Assembly (NCBI RefSeq): GCF_018491765.1
Contig: NZ_JABWCU010000019.1
Span: 62,001 to 126,000 of the forward strand
DNA: 64,000 bases
Source: Novosphingobium profundi
GTDB taxonomy: Bacteria > Pseudomonadota > Alphaproteobacteria > Sphingomonadales > Sphingomonadaceae
Direction: 5' to 3'
Both the position numbers and the translations under genes were made by a program. A model generated the notes under the pieces. The model made no database searches and was not told where the DNA came from. It was given only the letters and a program-made list of their open reading frames with translations. Positions within the stretch are counted from its first letter, which is position 1, and each line of letters opens with the position of its first letter. This document shows, in pieces, positions 60,415 through 64,000 of this stretch.

Positions 60415-60561
60415 CGGAGTTTGTACCGTAGATTCTCGACGCCGCGCGTGTCCAGACGTTCCGTCTAAGTAGACACAAGCGCGCCAGTTCAGTTGGGGAC
60501 CTGTCGCAGGCACTGCTACAGGTAATGTTGTTGGAAGCATCGGGAGGCGGGATTTTGCCGT

Positions 60562-60610
60562 TTAGAGCATTTTCCAGTCCGGTGGAATCACCTGACGGTT
60601 CAGAAAATGC
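60562..60610. repeat. Dispersed palindromic intergenic repeat, copy 2
   Basis: The element GCATTTTCCAG...TGACGGTTCAGAAAATGC is the reverse complement, with few changes, of the copy at 2878-2926. It can form a long hairpin with arms GCATTTTC / GAAAATGC. It lies in non-coding DNA next to another palindrome (60625). Confidence 0.75.
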
Positions 60611-60624
60611 GTCAAAACAACAAG

Positions 60625-60668
60625 CTAGAGCGGTCGATCTGATGCAATCTGATCGTAAACCGCTCTAG
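60625..60668. repeat. CTAGAGCGG palindromic repeat
   Basis: Ten-base perfect arms CTAGAGCGGT / ACCGCTCTAG surround an imperfect inner repeat (CGATCTGAT, GCA, ATCTGATCG). The form recalls the frequent AGAGCGG-type intergenic palindromes of sphingomonads and rhizobia. Single copy in this window. Followed by an AT-rich stretch that could serve as the promoter of the HipA-like gene. Confidence 0.65.
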
Positions 60669-60746
60669 ATGGCCGTTTTTATTATTATGAAAAGCGAAGC
60701 GATTTGATGGTAGGCCACCGCTTCTGTGATTCGAGCGGATAGTACG

Positions 60747-61553
60747 ATGGACCAAGGGAATCCCGGTGTTGGTATTGCGACGCTGCTAGCTGGCGCAACA
60801 CCATTTACCGCCGGTAATGTGAACGAGACTTATCGCGCTCAGATTCGTCTCCCAGATGAATCTACGGCTATGGCGATCGTCAAGGATTTGGATCTCAGGC
60901 AACTCGCCAATGAGCTGCTCGCGTCTACGATGGCTCGCGCAGTGGGACTGCCGACGCCAAATGTGTACCTCACGCTGGCTCGCCCCGACGTAATTTCGTT
61001 GAACAAGGCGCCCCGCTTAGAAGACGGCAACAGAATTATGTTTGCCAGTTCAGATGTTAAGGTGCCCAGTGTCGTCTTTCAATATCAGCAAGATCGAGGC
61101 GCAATGGGAAGCTTACTAGCCTCCATAATTTCGTGGGAGGGCCTTGGGCGGTGTTACGGCTATGACACGTGGATTGCGAACATAGACAGACACGCCGGCA
61201 ACCTTCTTTTTGGTAACCCAAAGGAGGTTTGGCTCATCGATCATGGACACACCTTCACAGGACCGGTTTGGGAATCAGCGGATTTGAAAGCCGAATACGG
61301 TTATAGGCATCGGCTGTCCGAGTGGCTCACGCCATCCATGGATGAGCCTGACCGGAAAATGCGAGCTGGCGAGGCCGCGAGCTTGGAGAGTGTCATCCCC
61401 AAGCTCGATATAGATCGACTGATCCGAAGCAGCATGGTCGATCAGCTTTTGCCATCCGACGAGATCGCGGCGCTGCGGGACTTTCTTCGTGATCGCTGCT
61501 CATATGTGGCATACTATACAAACCGAGCCCTAGGCGTTCCGAGCTTCATATGA
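60747..61553 (+). CDS. HipA-like kinase (HipA_2-type) protein
   Basis: This protein of about 268 residues has kinase-like features seen in HipA-type proteins: a Lys strand AMAIVKDLDLRQLANELLAS (ATP Lys), the catalytic loop YDTWIANIDRHAGNLLFGNP with DRHxxN, and the metal-binding DHGHTF. It has no HipA N-terminal subdomain or HipB-like partner. It starts at ATG 60747 (or GTG 60726, seven codons earlier). Its stop overlaps the next gene by ATGA (61550-61553). Base composition is visibly less GC-rich than the catabolic genes. HipA-like kinases phosphorylate proteins in persistence or immunity systems; its role here is not known. Confidence 0.75.
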   Translation: MDQGNPGVGIATLLAGATPFTAGNVNETYRAQIRLPDESTAMAIVKDLDLRQLANELLASTMARAVGLPTPNVYLTLARPDVISLNKAPRLEDGNRIMFASSDVKVPSVVFQYQQDRGAMGSLLASIISWEGLGRCYGYDTWIANIDRHAGNLLFGNPKEVWLIDHGHTFTGPVWESADLKAEYGYRHRLSEWLTPSMDEPDRKMRAGEAASLESVIPKLDIDRLIRSSMVDQLLPSDEIAALRDFLRDRCSYVAYYTNRALGVPSFI

Positions 61554-62470
61554 CCAACATCTCACTGAAACTCGACGCATTTCCGCAGGTTCGCGGCTTT
61601 GTAAGGGCGCATTGGGCGCCCATCTTTTTAACTCCGATGGCAGGATCTTCGGAGAGGCTCGTAATTGGGGTGGCTGCTGCGAACGAAACTGGTTTTGCAA
61701 TTGCTCAGGCGAACGCTCTCGAACGCCTGCGCTGCTTGTATGGGGAGAACGCAGAAGCGGCAATTTTCGCGTCCGTCGTCGCCCTAGAGCAGCTGTCCAA
61801 CGAATTTGCCGAAAAAGGCACTGAGAGCTTCACGAAAGCCAATCCGCGAGTAACCGGCGTGCATCTCGGCGAGAAGCGCGATGCCGAGGGGCAAAGTCTT
61901 GCTGCGATTGCGGCGAGTTGGATGGCGGCGATGTCATCGCTGTACAAGCCGGACGAAATCGATGCGGGCGACGAAATATTGAATGACCCCGCTTCGGGTT
62001 CTGTCGACGGTGTAGATAAACTACCTCGCTTGGTAATGGATTATGTTATCCAGCGAGAGCCCAACGCTTCGCGCTTCTTTAGGCAGGATTTGATCGGAGC
62101 CCAACGCCGCAAAAAGAGCCATGAAGTCAGCATTGATTTTGATGGTTCTAAGTTTGTGGCCAACTTTGGCACCTTACAGCCCGGCAAAATTGCGAACTCT
62201 GTGGGCCACATCAAGCGGCGACTTTGGGATCTCAAGGTCAAGCGCGATAGCGAGACTGAAACATTTCTGAAGCGCCAGCATGAAATGATCGTCTTTATGC
62301 CGGATCACAATGACCCGATGTTTACTGCGCGCCAGCACGCAAGTCTTCGAGATGCTCATATTGCTCTTGAGGAACAAGCTGATCAAGAAGAGCTGCGCCT
62401 CCGCCCGCTGCCTTCAATCGAAGCTATCGGGCAGCGGGTTATCTCGGGTGAGGCCGGGGCAGCATCATAG
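61550..62470 (+). CDS. Unknown partner of the HipA-like kinase
   Basis: The 306-residue protein (start MTNISLKLDAFPQVRGFVRAHW without the final two residues as a signal) has no clear signal peptide and no membrane segment. The middle has an Ala-rich helix region (ALERLRCLYGENAEAAIFAS) and the C-terminal half has a basic DLKVKRDSETETFLKRQHEM region and charged coil. No family motif is recognised. It overlaps the kinase gene by ATGA, so the two are co-translated and may act together; the proteins linked to HipA_2-type kinases are often DUF3037-type, but this one is longer and not clearly that family. Confidence 0.6.
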   Translation: MTNISLKLDAFPQVRGFVRAHWAPIFLTPMAGSSERLVIGVAAANETGFAIAQANALERLRCLYGENAEAAIFASVVALEQLSNEFAEKGTESFTKANPRVTGVHLGEKRDAEGQSLAAIAASWMAAMSSLYKPDEIDAGDEILNDPASGSVDGVDKLPRLVMDYVIQREPNASRFFRQDLIGAQRRKKSHEVSIDFDGSKFVANFGTLQPGKIANSVGHIKRRLWDLKVKRDSETETFLKRQHEMIVFMPDHNDPMFTARQHASLRDAHIALEEQADQEELRLRPLPSIEAIGQRVISGEAGAAS

Positions 62471-62771
62471 AGGCGAATTCAATCAGAGTACCACTGCCAG
62501 CCTAGCTTCCAGTCGGCACCTGAACGTCAAAAATGGGTCAGGCACGGAAGGGCCACTACATGCCGGCGGCGGGAATGGCCGCCAGGCGCCAAATCGGTCA
62601 TTGACGCTTGGGCATCGCCCTTCCTAAAGCGGGCTCTCGGTAGGACCCTTTTTGATGGCGGTGAATCCATCGCGTAGGCACTTCATGCGCATTCTTTCAA
62701 TCGCCATCGCACCATGATAGATCGCAATAAAATGTGGGGAGCGGCTTCAGTCCGTATGCAGAGCGCAGACA
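62471..62771. other. 301-bp non-coding gap
   Basis: No open frame, hairpin or repeat that I trust was found between the kinase partner and the next gene. The last 90 bases are less GC-rich and could hold a promoter for the gene at 62772. Confidence 0.4.
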
Positions 62772-63572
62772 ATGCCATTTAAGCCAATCGGAGAGCGGCA
62801 CGCTATCCAAGAAGTCGTGTTCATTGTCGGGTTCGCCCACAATTTCACACCCGACGTGCTTGAACGCGTCGTCGCGCATCATTCACTTTGGAAGTCGGAC
62901 CTTCCAAAGCTGGAACGCATGAATGTGATCCAGATCGCGTTTGGCGATGCACCGCCCGATCAAGCGCCTCCGCCTGCAGGGCCCGTGGTCTTCAAGTCTT
63001 TCAAGCGTGATGGTTCGCTGGATTGGCAACTGCAAGTTCGTGACAATTGGCTTGCGGTGAACTGCCTAAGCTACTCTCGATGGGATGCGGTGTCTCGCCA
63101 AGCGAAGTCACTGCTGGAGAAGGTGCTGGGGCTCGTAATTGACGAAAGCAATCTCCTATCCCAGATTAGCCTTCAATACATCGACACCTTCGTCTGGGAT
63201 GGCGACGTGCAGGAATATGACATTGATCTTTTGGTCAATCGCGGTTCGGGTTTCTACGCGGACGGGTTTCGGCCAGCTTCAAAGTCTTGGCACTATCATC
63301 AAGGAGAATTTGAATTTCCCGATGCCGAGCCAACTCACCGGATCTTGAAGCGCATTCACTTAGATGCGACCGAAGATCAGGCAGGTCCGAAGGTCAAGAT
63401 CGACACCGTTTTGCGAACAGAATTTGAGAACAGCGGCTTGCCAACATTAGAAAGTATAAGAGGCTTGGTGGACCTAACGCTCGATGATCTCCATGTTAAG
63501 AACAAAACCATACTTGCAACGTTAATCAATCAGAATGCGCAGGATAAGATTTCACTCAACAAGGGGGCATAA
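62772..63572 (+). CDS. TIGR04255-type family protein of unknown function
   Basis: The 266-residue protein has the pattern I associate with the sporadically spread TIGR04255 family: AIQEVVFIVGF at the start, FKSFKRDGSLDWQLQVRDNW, LAVNCLSYSRWDAVSRQAKS, and LLSQISLQYIDTFVWDG. No catalytic motif is known. It has no signal peptide or membrane segment. A second gene starts directly after its stop, in the arrangement usual for this family. The region is visibly lower in GC, so recent acquisition is likely. I assign the family from memory of its motifs; an HMM search would settle it. Confidence 0.65.
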   Translation: MPFKPIGERHAIQEVVFIVGFAHNFTPDVLERVVAHHSLWKSDLPKLERMNVIQIAFGDAPPDQAPPPAGPVVFKSFKRDGSLDWQLQVRDNWLAVNCLSYSRWDAVSRQAKSLLEKVLGLVIDESNLLSQISLQYIDTFVWDGDVQEYDIDLLVNRGSGFYADGFRPASKSWHYHQGEFEFPDAEPTHRILKRIHLDATEDQAGPKVKIDTVLRTEFENSGLPTLESIRGLVDLTLDDLHVKNKTILATLINQNAQDKISLNKGA

Positions 63573-64000
63573 GTGGAAGTGAGCGCCGCAATTGCATGTG
63601 CTGACGAGACCGACAACTGGTCGATTTCGTCTTTGCCAAGCGTAGAGCGTTCAATTCACAGCCCCGCCCGGGCAGGAGTGACTTACTTCGCTGGGGCAGC
63701 AATCCTTGCGGCCACTTCTATGCTGACTCCCGCAGTCCATGCGGCCGACAAAGAGCAGCCAGCCTATGCGATCAGCGATGACGGCTACTTTCAAGATGAG
63801 CGGGCTTTGCTCATTGACGAATTGCGCCAATACGAACGGCTAGAAAATGGCTGGGACGGCGCAGACGATGATATTGCTCCGTCTCGTGAGGCAATCGACG
63901 AAGCTATTCATTTCGTTGAAAGCCTGCCGCCGTTTGTTGATCTGCCTGAACCAATGGTTTCAAGTGACGGCCAGGTAGGATTCTTCTGGCACGACGCGAA
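63573..64000 (+). CDS. Truncated partner of the TIGR04255-type gene (runs off the window)
   Basis: From GTG 63573, directly after the previous stop, the frame reads to the window end: VEVSAAIACADETDNW, then SIHSPARAGVTYF, a short hydrophobic patch, and LLIDELRQYERLENGWDGAD followed by APSREAIDEAIHFVESLPP. The ENGWDG pattern followed by Pro-rich helix is typical of small proteins next to TIGR04255 genes. At least 142 residues; the 3' end is outside this window. Start could also be GTG 63579 or a later ATG (63720). Function unknown. Confidence 0.6.
   Translation, partial: MEVSAAIACADETDNWSISSLPSVERSIHSPARAGVTYFAGAAILAATSMLTPAVHAADKEQPAYAISDDGYFQDERALLIDELRQYERLENGWDGADDDIAPSREAIDEAIHFVESLPPFVDLPEPMVSSDGQVGFFWHDA

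Overview
The window looks like chromosomal DNA from a high-GC alphaproteobacterium of the sphingomonad type (Novosphingobium/Sphingobium-like). This is inferred from gene content: three TonB-dependent receptors (TBDRs), a flavin tryptophan halogenase beside a Caulobacter/Xanthomonas-type TBDR, paired DUF885 peptidases, an SSF symporter with a DUF3311 partner, and dispersed palindromic intergenic repeats. No rRNA, tRNA, CRISPR array or insertion sequence was seen.

Region 1 (0.2-16 kb), uptake and peptide/amide catabolism. A large LuxR-type ATPase regulator is followed by a minus-strand VOC-RidA-secreted protein operon. A LysR regulator diverges from that operon, and two near-identical inverted repeats lie in the shared promoter. 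Next come a DUF885 hydrolase-DUF3311-Na+/solute symporter operon (minus) and a plus-strand run of NTF2-like protein, TBDR, second DUF885 hydrolase and exported amidohydrolase, closed by a good terminator.

Region 2 (16.1-40.2 kb), a catabolic island for what is probably a nitrogen-containing aromatic compound. It holds a two-domain anthraniloyl-CoA/salicylyl-CoA-type monooxygenase-reductase with SDR, RidA and thioesterase. It also holds a second thioesterase, two MarR regulators, two aminotransferases, a second NTF2-like protein, a DAO-type flavin oxidase, a TBDR, a HyuA/HyuB ATP-dependent lactamase pair, an MFS carrier, an amidohydrolase, a GntR/FCD regulator, a third RidA, a metal-dependent cyclase-family hydrolase, and an indolepyruvate ferredoxin oxidoreductase-type pair. 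Two copies of a VanR-type palindrome link the TBDR/HyuA promoter to the RidA promoter and suggest one GntR-controlled regulon. A plausible but unproven reading is lactam opening by HyuAB, isatin to isatinate by the cyclase-family hydrolase, isatinate to 2-aminobenzoyl-CoA by the Ior-like enzyme, then ring attack by the fused monooxygenase. No CoA ligase is present, which this route would explain.

Region 3 (40.2-57.8 kb). A ParDE toxin-antitoxin pair separates region 2 from a glycan-use locus. One minus operon holds a TBDR, halogenase, GH3 and GH27. A divergent ROK repressor and a Mak-type sugar kinase follow. A second minus operon holds a large GH2, an SGNH esterase and a type-B carboxylesterase. 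The combination suits a decorated, probably esterified, galactose-containing plant glycan; the exact polymer is inferred.

Region 4 (57.8-64 kb), a less conserved edge. It has two genes that each read as one protein across a -1 frameshift, a repeat-rich 560-bp gap, and a visibly lower-GC stretch with a HipA-like kinase and overlapping partner, then a TIGR04255-type gene and a truncated partner. This is the best candidate for a mobile or defence-type insert, although no direct evidence of function is present.
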